A stretch of DNA of 34,618 bases from Pseudomonadota bacterium. Lineage in GTDB: Bacteria > Pseudomonadota > Alphaproteobacteria > Acetobacterales > Acetobacteraceae. How positions within the stretch are numbered: position 1 is the stretch's first letter; every line of letters starts with the position of its first letter. Shown here in pieces: positions 8,893-16,829 of the stretch. The notes under the pieces are model-generated. The model ran no database searches. It saw only the letters and a program-made list of their open reading frames with translations, and was not told the origin of the DNA. The translations under genes were made by a program, and so were the position numbers. The stretch spans positions 1 through 34,618 of the forward strand of contig JAJZBM010000028.1 in NCBI GenBank assembly GCA_021798915.1, written 5' to 3'.

Positions 8893-10026
8893 TCAGCCTC
8901 CGGCGCGCGGGATCAGGCTCTCGACCAGATCCTCGCACCAGGGCGCGCCTTGCGCCAGCGCCAGACGGAGGGCGACGAAATCGATTTCGCGGCGCGCGCG
9001 CGGGCCTTCATGGAACGCGCGGAAACCGGTGCGTCCCTCGGCCAGCATGTTTAGGGCGAGCCAGGCGCGTGAATTCTCCTTGTTGCGGTTCCAGGCTTCG
9101 AGTTTCGGCTTGCGCAGTTCCTCTAGACTCTTGGTCAGGCATTCAGGAAAGGTCAGTAACAGTTTGCTGCACAGCGCCTCCACTTTCTCATCGAGGAGCG
9201 AAAGATCGATGGTGCCGCGGGAGAGCAGGTGCTTGGCCTCGGCCAGTGCGGCGCCGGTTTTCGGCTCGCCGAGCGCGAAGCGCCCCCATTCGTCCAAAAC
9301 CCGGTCGGTGATCACAAGAGGATTGGGAACGAAGCGGCCATCGACCTTGAGCGCCGGCGCGATGTCATGCAGCATGCCGAGGCGATAGGCCTTGTGCGCC
9401 GACCAGTGTTCGCAGAGAGTGCCGGATTCGAGCGCCCTCTCCATGCCAATCATCAGCGGCAGGAAATCGGTCGCGCCGCCGATCGCCGCCGAACCGTGCT
9501 TGGGGCCGGCCTGACCGAGGCGGGCGAGATCCTGAGCGATCGAGAAATCGCAGGCCATGCCGATCTCCTGGCCGCCGCCGATGCGCATGCCGTTGATGCG
9601 GCAGATGACCGGCTTGTCGCAGCCCAGAATAGCCGAGACCATATCGTTGAAAAGCCGCATATACTGGCGATATTCCTGCGGATTGCCAGCATAATATTCG
9701 GCATATTCGGCGGTGTTGCCGCCGGTGCAGAAGGCGCGATCGCCGCTGCCGGTGAATACCACAGCAACCACGTCGCGCGCCGCGGAGGCGGCGCGGAAGG
9801 CGAGGATCACGCCCTTGACCATTGCTGTGGTATAGGAATTGAGCTGCTCGGGATTGTCGAGAATGATCCAAATGTTATGGAGCCCCTCGGCCATGGCTCC
9901 ATCGGGGAGACGCGCCGGGCGCCGCTCCACCCGCAATCCGGGGCAGGGCGAGGCTTCGGCTAGGGTATGGGAAACCAGGGATTTCGGTTTGGTGCGGGCG
10001 GCAACCGCGGACGTGGCTTCGGGCAT
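8893..10026 (-). CDS. oah: 6-oxocyclohex-1-ene-1-carbonyl-CoA hydrolase (Oah/BamA)
   Basis: A 377-residue crotonase-superfamily ring-opening hydrolase. It adds two waters to 6-oxocyclohex-1-ene-1-carbonyl-CoA and cleaves the ring to 3-hydroxypimelyl-CoA. The diagnostic blocks are ILDNPEQLNSYTTAMVKGVI, GDRAFCTGGNTAEYAEYYAG, CRINGMRIGGGQEIGMACDF, QAGPKHGSAAIGGATDFLP and LCEHWSAHKAYRLGMLHDI, all characteristic of Oah rather than of ordinary hydratases or BadI. It is the first gene of the minus-strand operon and faces the control region 10027-10301. Its presence marks the Thauera-type (diene) branch of the pathway. Confidence 0.93.
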   Translation of the reverse strand: MPEATSAVAARTKPKSLVSHTLAEASPCPGLRVERRPARLPDGAMAEGLHNIWIILDNPEQLNSYTTAMVKGVILAFRAASAARDVVAVVFTGSGDRAFCTGGNTAEYAEYYAGNPQEYRQYMRLFNDMVSAILGCDKPVICRINGMRIGGGQEIGMACDFSIAQDLARLGQAGPKHGSAAIGGATDFLPLMIGMERALESGTLCEHWSAHKAYRLGMLHDIAPALKVDGRFVPNPLVITDRVLDEWGRFALGEPKTGAALAEAKHLLSRGTIDLSLLDEKVEALCSKLLLTFPECLTKSLEELRKPKLEAWNRNKENSRAWLALNMLAEGRTGFRAFHEGPRARREIDFVALRLALAQGAPWCEDLVESLIPRAGG

Positions 10027-10128
10027 GGGCTGGTCTCCTCCTCCGTCGTGTCGTCAATAGAAGCAATGGCGTGCGGCAATACCACAATTCAGCAGGTTCT
10101 CCTCTGCTCCCGCCGATCGCGCCGCGCG

Positions 10129-10142
10129 TTGATCTAGATCAA
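10129..10142. promoter_or_regulatory. FNR/FixK/AadR-type binding site
   Basis: The sequence TTGATCTAGATCAA is a perfect match to the Crp/Fnr anaerobic box TTGAT-N4-ATCAA. Such boxes are bound by FNR, FixK and AadR-type regulators that switch on anaerobic aromatic degradation in related bacteria. Placed between divergent operons, it could serve either or both. Confidence 0.85.
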
Positions 10143-10201
10143 TGTCGGACGTTTTTCGGCGCGCATAGTAGCGTCCGATCGCGTCATCAAAAACAAGTAA
10201 A

Positions 10202-10216
10202 AAGGTACGGGTTTAT
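10202..10216 (+). promoter_or_regulatory. Candidate operator shared with the hcr promoter
   Basis: AAGGTACGGGTTTAT differs by a single base from AAGGTACCGGTTTAT at 23996-24010, ahead of hcrC. Both also lie downstream of an FNR-type box. It is an imperfect dyad with A-rich and T-rich ends, as expected for a dimeric repressor. The regulator is unknown; the Rrf2 protein at 21188-21655 is a candidate. Confidence 0.5.
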
Positions 10217-10301
10217 ATGAAATGGCGACGCCACCGTTGGTTCGAAAATTCGGCCATCGGAAACGCATCGCCGTAAGGTCCGAGAAAGAGGAGAAACGTC
10301 G

Positions 10302-10721
10302 ATGAAGGCAACCCTGCGTCCCGGTCTGGTGCGTGCCGAAACCCGGATCGTCGATCGGTCGCGCACGATCGATTTCATGGGCGAGGCGCTGCGCATCTAC
10401 GGCACCCCGGAATTGCTGCGCGATATCGAGTTCACCTGCCGCAATCTGCTGCTCGAACAGTGTGACGCGGGCGAGGATTCAGTCGGCGTCAGCGTCGCGT
10501 TCGACCATAGTGCTGCGACCCCGCTCAGCATGGAAGTACGCATCACCGCGACCATCACCGCCGTCGAGGGGCGCCGCGTCGTGCTCGATATCGTCGCTTT
10601 CGATGCGGTCGAGGAAATCGCCCGCGGCCAGCATACCCGCTTCATCGTCGATATGGCGAAATCGAAACAGCGCCTGGCCGCGAAAATCGCCAAAGCGCAA
10701 GCGGCCGCAGCGGCGGGTTGA
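10302..10721 (+). CDS. FlK-like hotdog-fold acyl-CoA thioesterase
   Basis: A 139-residue protein resembling fluoroacetyl-CoA thioesterase FlK. The segments TPELLRDIEFTCRNLLLEQ, VAFDHSAATPLSMEVRITAT and AVEGRRVVLDIVAFDAVEEI follow the FlK pattern. Thr35, Glu43 and His69 are spaced exactly as the FlK catalytic triad (Thr42, Glu50, His76). It heads the pad operon, 37 bases before padE, after an AGAGGAG site. A plausible role is to hydrolyse stalled or wrong CoA thioesters and free CoA in a pathway whose intermediates are all CoA-bound. The physiological substrate is not visible in the sequence. The C-terminus is an Ala/Lys-rich tail. Confidence 0.75.
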   Translation: MKATLRPGLVRAETRIVDRSRTIDFMGEALRIYGTPELLRDIEFTCRNLLLEQCDAGEDSVGVSVAFDHSAATPLSMEVRITATITAVEGRRVVLDIVAFDAVEEIARGQHTRFIVDMAKSKQRLAAKIAKAQAAAAAG

Positions 10722-10758
10722 TCCGGGGTGCGCGGGGCCGGCCCGGAGGGAGGCGTCG

Positions 10759-11331
10759 ATGTATGAAATCCGTATCCACGGGCGCGGTGGCCAGGGCGCG
10801 GTTCTGGCCTCCGCTATCCTCGCCCAGGCTTTCGTCGATGACGGACAATTCGCCGTCGCCATCCCAAGCTTCGGCTTCGAGCGCCGTGGGGCGCCGGTTT
10901 CTGCCTGCCTTCGCGTCGATCGTCGTGAAATCCGCGCTCTCACCAATATTTATCACCCTGACTGCGTGATTTGCATCGACCCGAGCTTGCCGCGAATGGT
11001 CGACATCTTCGCCGGAATCAAGCCCGGCGGTACCCTGATCCAAGCGAGTGCCCGACGCCCCGAAGCGATCGCCCATCCCGCCGACCTCGCAACCCTCGGC
11101 CTTTGCGATGCGGTGGCGATCGCACTGGCCATTTTCGGCCGGCCGATCACCAACGCGGTCATGCTCGGCGCCTTCGCGCGCGCAACCGGCCTGGTATCGC
11201 TCGACGCCTTGAGCGGCGCGCTAGGCAAAGCCGAATTCCGCGATGCCGATCTGGCGCAAAACCAGATCGCCTTGCGGCGCGGCCATGCCGAGACGGCGGT
11301 GATCGCGTTGACGCCGGAGTTCGCGTCATGA
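10759..11331 (+). CDS. padE: Phenylglyoxylate:acceptor oxidoreductase, gamma subunit PadE
   Basis: A 190-residue gamma subunit of the pyruvate/2-oxoacid:ferredoxin oxidoreductase family. The family mark is the N-terminal IRIHGRGGQGAVLASAILAQ, followed by SFGFERRGAPVSACLRVD. The ATG at 10759 follows GGAGGGAGG, a very strong ribosome site. It is the first of five genes in the order gamma-delta-alpha-FAD-beta, which matches the phenylglyoxylate:acceptor oxidoreductase of Azoarcus and relatives. The complex converts phenylglyoxylate plus CoA to benzoyl-CoA and CO2. Pyruvate:ferredoxin oxidoreductase would share this subunit type; the adjacent FAD subunit and padBCD favour PadE. Confidence 0.87.
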   Translation: MYEIRIHGRGGQGAVLASAILAQAFVDDGQFAVAIPSFGFERRGAPVSACLRVDRREIRALTNIYHPDCVICIDPSLPRMVDIFAGIKPGGTLIQASARRPEAIAHPADLATLGLCDAVAIALAIFGRPITNAVMLGAFARATGLVSLDALSGALGKAEFRDADLAQNQIALRRGHAETAVIALTPEFAS

Positions 11332-11612
11332 GCCGGCAGCGCCCCGATATGTCGGCGATCCCCGACGATCTCTGCCCGGTCGCGACGGTTTTGAGCCCGA
11401 TGCTCGCCGGCGATTGGCGGGCGATGCGCCCGGTGGTCGTGCGCGAGCGATGCGTGAAATGTGCAATCTGCTGGCTCTCCTGCCCGGTGCAATGCGTCGT
11501 CGAGCGGGCGAACTGGTTCGATATCAACCTCGCCGCCTGCAAAGGTTGTGGCATCTGCGCCGCGGAATGTCCTCACCGGGCAATCCGCATGGTCGAGGAG
11601 GCCGGCGCATGA
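11328..11612 (+). CDS. padF: Phenylglyoxylate:acceptor oxidoreductase, delta (ferredoxin) subunit PadF
   Basis: A 94-residue delta subunit carrying two [4Fe-4S] clusters through CVKCAICWLSCP and CKGCGICAAECP. Its N-terminal extension is as in porD-type subunits. The ATG at 11328 overlaps the padE stop as ATGA, so translation is probably coupled. Within the complex it passes electrons from the TPP site toward the FAD subunit or the external acceptor. It is distinct from the free ferredoxin at 3191-3436, which has the long-loop second motif. Confidence 0.88.
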   Translation: MSRQRPDMSAIPDDLCPVATVLSPMLAGDWRAMRPVVVRERCVKCAICWLSCPVQCVVERANWFDINLAACKGCGICAAECPHRAIRMVEEAGA

Positions 11613-12844
11613 ACACTATGTCGCGTGCGGTCGTCTGCGATGGCAACGAGGCCGCCGCCTGGGCGGTGAAACTCGCACGTCCCGATGTCGTCGCGGTCTA
11701 CCCCATCACCCCGCAATCCTCGCTGGTCGAAAACCTCGCCCAATTCATCGCCACGGGCGAACTCGACGCCGAATTAATGACCGTCGAGGGCGAGCACAGC
11801 GTGCTTTCGGCGCTGCAAGGCGCCTGTCTCGCCGGCGCGCGGACCTATACCGCGACCTCGGGGCCGGGGCTCGCCTTCATGTTCGAGCCCTATGTCCGCA
11901 CCCCTGGCCTGCGCTTGCCGATGGTCGCGTCCCTGGTCAATCGCGACATGCTCAGCCCGCAATGCGTCTGGGGTGGGCAGCAGGATGTGATGACCGTGCG
12001 CGATGCCGGCTGGATCCAGATATTCTGTGAATCGGCACAGGAAGTTCTCGACACCGTGATCATGGCCTACCGCATCGCCGAGCACCGGTCGGTGATGCTG
12101 CCGGTCAATGTCAATCACGACGGAAATTATCTTTCCTATGGCGTGAGCCGGGTCGAAATCCCGGATCAGCAAAGGGTGGATGCGTTTCTCGGCGCCAAAA
12201 ACGTCAACTGGCATGCCGCCCTCGATCCAGCGCGGCCGATGGCCGTCGATCCGCTGACCGGCGGCGCCGATGCCGCGGGGGCGGCGCGGTTCGTCGCCTA
12301 TCGCCAGAGCCTCTGTCGAGGCATGCACAATGCCCTGGAAGTGATCACCGACGTCCACGCCGCCTGGGCCGATGCCTTCGGCCGCGACTACGCGCCGCTG
12401 GTCGAGGAATACCGCCTCGATGATGCCGAGATCGCGCTGGTGACGATCGGCAGCATGAGCGGCGCGGCCAAGGACGCGGCGGACGCGGCACGCATCACCG
12501 GGAGCCGCGTCGGGGTGATCCGAGTCAAGACCTTCCGCCCGTTTCCCGTGGCGGCGCTGGCACGCGCGGCAGCGAAGGTCCAGGCGCTCGGCGTCGTCGA
12601 TCGCGCGGTTTCCTATGGCTGGAATTGCGGCCCGGTCTTCCAGGAAGTGCTGAGCGCGCTCTACCCCTCGGGCCGGCGGATCCCGGTATTGTCGTTCATT
12701 GGCGGGCTTGCCGGGGCCGATCTGACCGAGGCGCATTTCGCCCGCGTGATCGAACGCACCCATCAAGCGCTCGCCGCACCGGCGGCGCCGTTTCTTGTGC
12801 CGCCGGTGTGGATCAACGCAAGCGAGGAAGGAACGCCAGGATGA
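11609..12844 (+). CDS. padG: Phenylglyoxylate:acceptor oxidoreductase, alpha subunit PadG
   Basis: A 411-residue alpha subunit of the 2-oxoacid oxidoreductase family. The N-terminus has CDGNEAAAWAVKLARPDVVA and VYPITPQSSLVENLAQFI, followed by MTVEGEHSVLSALQGACLAG and the TSGPGLAFMFEPYV loop. Then come VNRDMLSPQCVWGGQQDVMT and a C-terminal domain beginning at DDAEIALVTIGSMSGAAKDA. The ATG at 11609 overlaps the padF stop by three bases. Alpha and the TPP-bearing beta subunit (PadI) form the active site. It is equally reminiscent of PorA, and assignment to phenylglyoxylate rests on the operon. Confidence 0.87.
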   Translation: MNTMSRAVVCDGNEAAAWAVKLARPDVVAVYPITPQSSLVENLAQFIATGELDAELMTVEGEHSVLSALQGACLAGARTYTATSGPGLAFMFEPYVRTPGLRLPMVASLVNRDMLSPQCVWGGQQDVMTVRDAGWIQIFCESAQEVLDTVIMAYRIAEHRSVMLPVNVNHDGNYLSYGVSRVEIPDQQRVDAFLGAKNVNWHAALDPARPMAVDPLTGGADAAGAARFVAYRQSLCRGMHNALEVITDVHAAWADAFGRDYAPLVEEYRLDDAEIALVTIGSMSGAAKDAADAARITGSRVGVIRVKTFRPFPVAALARAAAKVQALGVVDRAVSYGWNCGPVFQEVLSALYPSGRRIPVLSFIGGLAGADLTEAHFARVIERTHQALAAPAAPFLVPPVWINASEEGTPG

Positions 12845-14115
12845 CGGTCAGCGATCATCTGATCATCGGCAGCTCGCATGCCGCGTTGGCGGCGATCGCC
12901 GCGATCCGCGCCCAGGACGAAGCGGCGACGGTGACAATGCTGACCCGCGATCGCCATCTGCCCTACTCGCCGACGCTGCTGCCCTATGTCGTCTCCGGGC
13001 GGGCGCGGCCGGAGAACGTGATTTTGCATGATGCGGCGTTTTTCTCGAGTTTGCGCGTTCGTATCGAAACCGCCGCCGGAATCACCGCGGTGCGGCCGCT
13101 TGCGCATGAGGTCATGCTGGAGGACGGCGGTATTTGGCATTACGGCAAGCTCCTGCTGGCAACTGGCGCAGCGCCGACGGTGCCGGCGATCGCCGGGCTC
13201 GCGGAGGTTCGGTTTCACCGCCTGCGCAGCCTAGATGACGCCCTGGCGCTGCGTGCCGCCTTGGCGGAGGGGCGCCGCGCGGTGGTGCTCGGCGCCGGAT
13301 TGGTCGGCATGCACGCGGCGGAAAATCTTGCCACCGCCGGCATGGCCGTCACCGTCATCGAGCCCCGCGACCAGGTTTTGCCGAGCTATCTCGACGCCGA
13401 GACGGCGGCGCGGCTCGCGGCTCGCTTCGCGGCCAACGGGGTCGATATCCGCACTGGCCGCGCCGTCGTCGCTGTCGCGCCGACCGGCTCCGGGGAGGGC
13501 GCGGGCTGCCGGCTGACGCTCGATGACGGCGCGGGCCTCGACGCCGATCTCTTGCTGGTTGCGACCGGGGTGCGGGCCGCGTGTGACTATCTCGCCGGCT
13601 CCGGCATCGCAACCGCTCGCGGCATCCTGGTCGATGCCGGGATGCGAACCAGCGCGCCGGCGGTCTGGGCGGCTGGCGACGTCGCCGAGGCGCCGAGCTT
13701 TCCCGGGCCCAGCCGGGCGGTCGCCGGCATCCTGCCGGAAGCGGTCGCCCAGGGGAGGATCGCCGGGATGGCGATGGTTGGCGATGCGATGGCGCAACCC
13801 TATCGCGGCAGCATCGCGCGCAATACCTATCGCTTTTTCGGCGAAACGGTGATCTCGGTCGGCACCGGAATCGCCGGGACGGTCCCGGCCGATGCCGAAA
13901 TTTTCACCGGGCATGACCCGGACACCGGCGCTTATTGGCGGATCGCGCTCAGGGGGGAATGTCTGCTCGGGATCGCTTGCGTCAATCTTTCGCTCGATAC
14001 CGGCACAGTCTGCGAATTGATCCGCCGCGAGATCGCGCTCACACCGCTCAAGGCGCGCTTCATCGCTGCACCACGTGAGACCGCGCAGAGGCTGATGTCG
14101 CGGATCTGGCGCTAG
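12841..14115 (+). CDS. padH: FAD/NAD(P)-binding subunit PadH of phenylglyoxylate oxidoreductase
   Basis: A 424-residue flavoprotein disulfide-reductase-fold protein. It has an N-terminal nucleotide-binding strand (DHLIIGSSHAALAAIAAI), a second Rossmann motif AVVLGAGLVGMHAAENLATA for NAD(P)H, and the FAD-ribityl motif near APAVWAAGDVAEAPSF. The first dinucleotide motif is GSSHAA rather than GxGxxG, as in some PadH/NAD-linked members. It starts with an ATG that overlaps the padG stop. Its role in the complex is electron transfer between the Fe-S chain and pyridine nucleotide. It is not found in plain pyruvate:ferredoxin oxidoreductases, which supports the Pad assignment. Confidence 0.85.
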   Translation: MTVSDHLIIGSSHAALAAIAAIRAQDEAATVTMLTRDRHLPYSPTLLPYVVSGRARPENVILHDAAFFSSLRVRIETAAGITAVRPLAHEVMLEDGGIWHYGKLLLATGAAPTVPAIAGLAEVRFHRLRSLDDALALRAALAEGRRAVVLGAGLVGMHAAENLATAGMAVTVIEPRDQVLPSYLDAETAARLAARFAANGVDIRTGRAVVAVAPTGSGEGAGCRLTLDDGAGLDADLLLVATGVRAACDYLAGSGIATARGILVDAGMRTSAPAVWAAGDVAEAPSFPGPSRAVAGILPEAVAQGRIAGMAMVGDAMAQPYRGSIARNTYRFFGETVISVGTGIAGTVPADAEIFTGHDPDTGAYWRIALRGECLLGIACVNLSLDTGTVCELIRREIALTPLKARFIAAPRETAQRLMSRIWR

Positions 14116-14128
14116 GGAGGGACGGTCG

Positions 14129-16816
14129 ATGGGCTCCGCCTACAACACCATTGCCTTTCGCGGCGAGCTTTGTGATGGCTGCGGCGATTGCATGATCGCC
14201 TGCGCCGAGGTGAAATCGGGGACGCGGGATCTCGCGCAGGCGCGGCTGCGCATTCTGCCCAACGTCGATGCGGCGCCCGATCTCGCGCTCTGCCGCCAAT
14301 GCGCGACACCCGATTGCGCGACCCATTGCCCGGCCGGAGCCCTTGCGAAAAACCCGGCAAACGGCGTTATCGAATGGGACGCCACGCGCTGCGTCAACTG
14401 CCTGCTATGCACCGTCGGCTGCGCTTACGGCGGCATCGCCTATGAGGCAACGATTGGCCATGTCAGCAAATGTGACACCTGCGCGGGCGATCCCGCTTGC
14501 GTCCGCGCCTGCCATAGCGGGGCGCTCGCCTGGCGTCAGGCCGCCAAACTCTACAACAGCCACGGCGCGCGCGAGGATCTGTTCGTGCCGGGGCTTTCGG
14601 CCTGCCAAGGATGCCATTCGGAATTGTTGATCCGCCATACGCTCCGCAAAGTGGGGAGCAACGTGGTGGTGGCGGCGCCGCCCGGCTGCATCCCCGGGAT
14701 GGGTACGGTCGGCTATAATGGGCGCACCGGCGCCAAGGTGCCGATTTTCCATCCTCTGCTTACCAATACCGCCGCCATGCTCGCCGGCATCGAGCGGCAA
14801 CTCCGCCGCCAGGGGCGCGAGGCGACCATGCTCGCGCTCGCCGGCGATGGTGGCACCGCCGATGCCGGGTTCCAGTCGCTCTCCGGCTCAGCGGCGCGCA
14901 ATGATCCGATCCTGTTCATCTGCGCCGATAACGAAGGCTACATGAACACCGGCATGCAGGCCTCCGGCAGCACGCCGCAGGGCTCGTGGACCTCGACGAC
15001 GCCGGTCGGCGCGGCACTGCAGGGCAAACCTGAGGAGGCGAAAAACCTGCCGCTGGTGATGGTGATGCATGACTGTGCCTATGTCGCGACCGCCTCCACC
15101 GCGTTCCTAGAAGATTATTACGCCAAGCTGGAGCAAGCGATCGCGATCTCGCGCCACGGCTTCGCCTATCTGCACGTCTACACACCCTGCCCGTCCGGTT
15201 GGCGTTTCCCCTCGGCGAAGACCGCCGAAATCGCCCGCCTCGGCGTCGAGACGAATTTTCACCCACTCTGGGAGTTCACGCCCGCGCGCGGCGTCCACTT
15301 TACCCGCGCCGTCGATCGGCCGCGCCCGGTGGCGGATTATCTCGCCAGTATCGGCAAATACCGCCATCTCACCGCGCACGAGATCGCAGCGATCGAGGCC
15401 AAGGTGGCCGAGCGCCTGGCTGCCCTCGTGCGCTTCGCCGCGGCCGCCCCACCTCACGCCCCACCCCACGCTGGGCCCAGCGCCGCGCCTGCGGCGCCGC
15501 ACGTCCTCAAGCCGCGTGAAACCTATCGCTTCCAGCCGGCGATCGAGACCATGTCGCGCGACGCACTGGCCACCTTGCAACTAACGCGGCTGCGCGCGGT
15601 GCTGTGCAGGGCCTATGAGCGGGTCGCGCCGTATCGTGCCAAATGCGATGCCATCGGCGTGCGGCCGGAGGATCTCCGCGGGCTCGACGATCTCGCCCGC
15701 TTCCCGTTCAGCCTAAAAACCGATCTCCGCGACGCGTATCCTTTCGGCTTGTTCGCCGTGCCCCAGAGCGAGATCATCCGGCTGCACGCCTCCTCGGGCA
15801 CCACCGGGCGGCCGACCGTGGTCGGCTATACGCGCGGCGATCTCGATCTCTGGGCCGAGCTGGTGGCCCGTTCCCTCGCTACTGGCGGGGCGCGACCTGG
15901 CGATGTGATCCATAATGCCTACGGCTATGGGCTTTTTACCGGTGGCCTCGGGTTTCACGGCGGCGCCGAGCGCCTGGGCGCGACGGTGGTGCCGGCCTCC
16001 GGCGGCGGCACCGAGCGGCAAGTAACCCTGCTCCGCGATTTCGCTGCCAACGTGCTGTGCGCGACCCCGTCCTATGCGCTCAATCTCGCCGAAGTTGCCG
16101 AGCGCGAGGGTATCGATCTCCGCACCGGGGCGCTCCGGCTTGGTCTGTTCGGCGCCGAGCCGTGGTCGGAGGGAATGCGCGCCGAACTCTCCGCGCGGCT
16201 CGGGATCGCTGCACGCGATGTCTATGGTTTGTCGGAAGTGCTGGGGCCTGGGGTCGCCGTGGAGTGCGAAGCGGGCGCTGGGTTGCATGGCTGGGAAGAT
16301 CATTTCCTGTTCGAGACGGTAGACCCCGCAACCGGTGCCTCCTTGCCGCCGGGGACGCCAGGGGAGTTGGTGATCACCACGCTCACCAAGGAGGCGCTGC
16401 CGATGATCCGCTATCGCACGCGCGACATCTCGCGCCTTGATCTCGCGCCGTGCGCCTGCGGGCGGACCCATGCGCGGATCATGCGCATCACCGGGCGCAG
16501 CGACGACATGCTTATCATCCGCGGCGTCAATATCTATCCGACCCAGGTCGAGGCGGCGCTGGTCGGCGTCGCCGGCGCCAGCCCGCATTACCAACTGATC
16601 GTCGCTCACCAGGGCGCGATGGATACGCTGCGCGTGGAGGTGGAAGCCGACCCGGCGCTTGATCCCGCCGCCCACCAAGCTCTCGCGCGCGAGATCGCGC
16701 ATCGGATCAAGTCGTTGATCGGCATCAGCGCCGGGATTGCGGTGCGGGCGCCGGGCACACTCGCGCGCTCGGAAGGCAAGGCGGCGCGGGTACGCGATCT
16801 CAGGCAAAAGCTGTAA
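14129..16816 (+). CDS. padI-padJ: Fusion of PadI (ferredoxin + TPP beta subunit) with phenylacetate-CoA ligase
   Basis: An 895-residue three-part protein. Residues 1-130 hold four [4Fe-4S] motifs (Cys 15/18/21/25, 55/58/63/67, 88/91/94/98, 115/118/124/128). Residues about 155-435 are the TPP-binding beta subunit, with CQGCHSELLIRH at 159, GDGG at 239-242 and DNEGYMNTGMQ. Residues 437-463 are an Ala/Pro/His linker. Residues about 465-895 form a complete phenylacetate-CoA ligase of the PaaK/PadJ family with the AMP-binding motif SSGTTGRPT at 555, YGLFTGGLGFHGGAERLG, GLFGAEPWSEGMR and GRSDDMLIIRGVNIYPTQVE. The first two parts alone equal a normal PadI. The frame is open throughout, with no stop or new ribosome site at the joint. 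The start follows GGGAGG. It would both activate phenylacetate and form the phenylglyoxylate-decarboxylating site. Confidence 0.9.
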   Translation: MGSAYNTIAFRGELCDGCGDCMIACAEVKSGTRDLAQARLRILPNVDAAPDLALCRQCATPDCATHCPAGALAKNPANGVIEWDATRCVNCLLCTVGCAYGGIAYEATIGHVSKCDTCAGDPACVRACHSGALAWRQAAKLYNSHGAREDLFVPGLSACQGCHSELLIRHTLRKVGSNVVVAAPPGCIPGMGTVGYNGRTGAKVPIFHPLLTNTAAMLAGIERQLRRQGREATMLALAGDGGTADAGFQSLSGSAARNDPILFICADNEGYMNTGMQASGSTPQGSWTSTTPVGAALQGKPEEAKNLPLVMVMHDCAYVATASTAFLEDYYAKLEQAIAISRHGFAYLHVYTPCPSGWRFPSAKTAEIARLGVETNFHPLWEFTPARGVHFTRAVDRPRPVADYLASIGKYRHLTAHEIAAIEAKVAERLAALVRFAAAAPPHAPPHAGPSAAPAAPHVLKPRETYRFQPAIETMSRDALATLQLTRLRAVLCRAYERVAPYRAKCDAIGVRPEDLRGLDDLARFPFSLKTDLRDAYPFGLFAVPQSEIIRLHASSGTTGRPTVVGYTRGDLDLWAELVARSLATGGARPGDVIHNAYGYGLFTGGLGFHGGAERLGATVVPASGGGTERQVTLLRDFAANVLCATPSYALNLAEVAEREGIDLRTGALRLGLFGAEPWSEGMRAELSARLGIAARDVYGLSEVLGPGVAVECEAGAGLHGWEDHFLFETVDPATGASLPPGTPGELVITTLTKEALPMIRYRTRDISRLDLAPCACGRTHARIMRITGRSDDMLIIRGVNIYPTQVEAALVGVAGASPHYQLIVAHQGAMDTLRVEVEADPALDPAAHQALAREIAHRIKSLIGISAGIAVRAPGTLARSEGKAARVRDLRQKL

Positions 16817-16829
16817 GGGAGCAAAGACG

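Larger units (their letters stand above)
10027..10301. promoter_or_regulatory. Divergent control region between the bcr and pad operons
   Basis: A 275-base gap that is distinctly richer in A+T than its surroundings. It separates oah (minus) from the thioesterase gene (plus) and must hold promoters for both operons. It contains a perfect FNR/FixK-type box at 10129-10142 and a shared operator-like motif at 10202-10216, listed separately. I could not assign convincing -10 hexamers on either strand. The plus-strand gene is preceded by AGAGGAGAAA. Confidence 0.75.

Noticed and set aside
10759-14115. Assignment as pyruvate:ferredoxin oxidoreductase
   Set aside because: Subunit types agree, but the FAD/NAD subunit, the ligase fusion and the following padBCD genes fit phenylglyoxylate much better.
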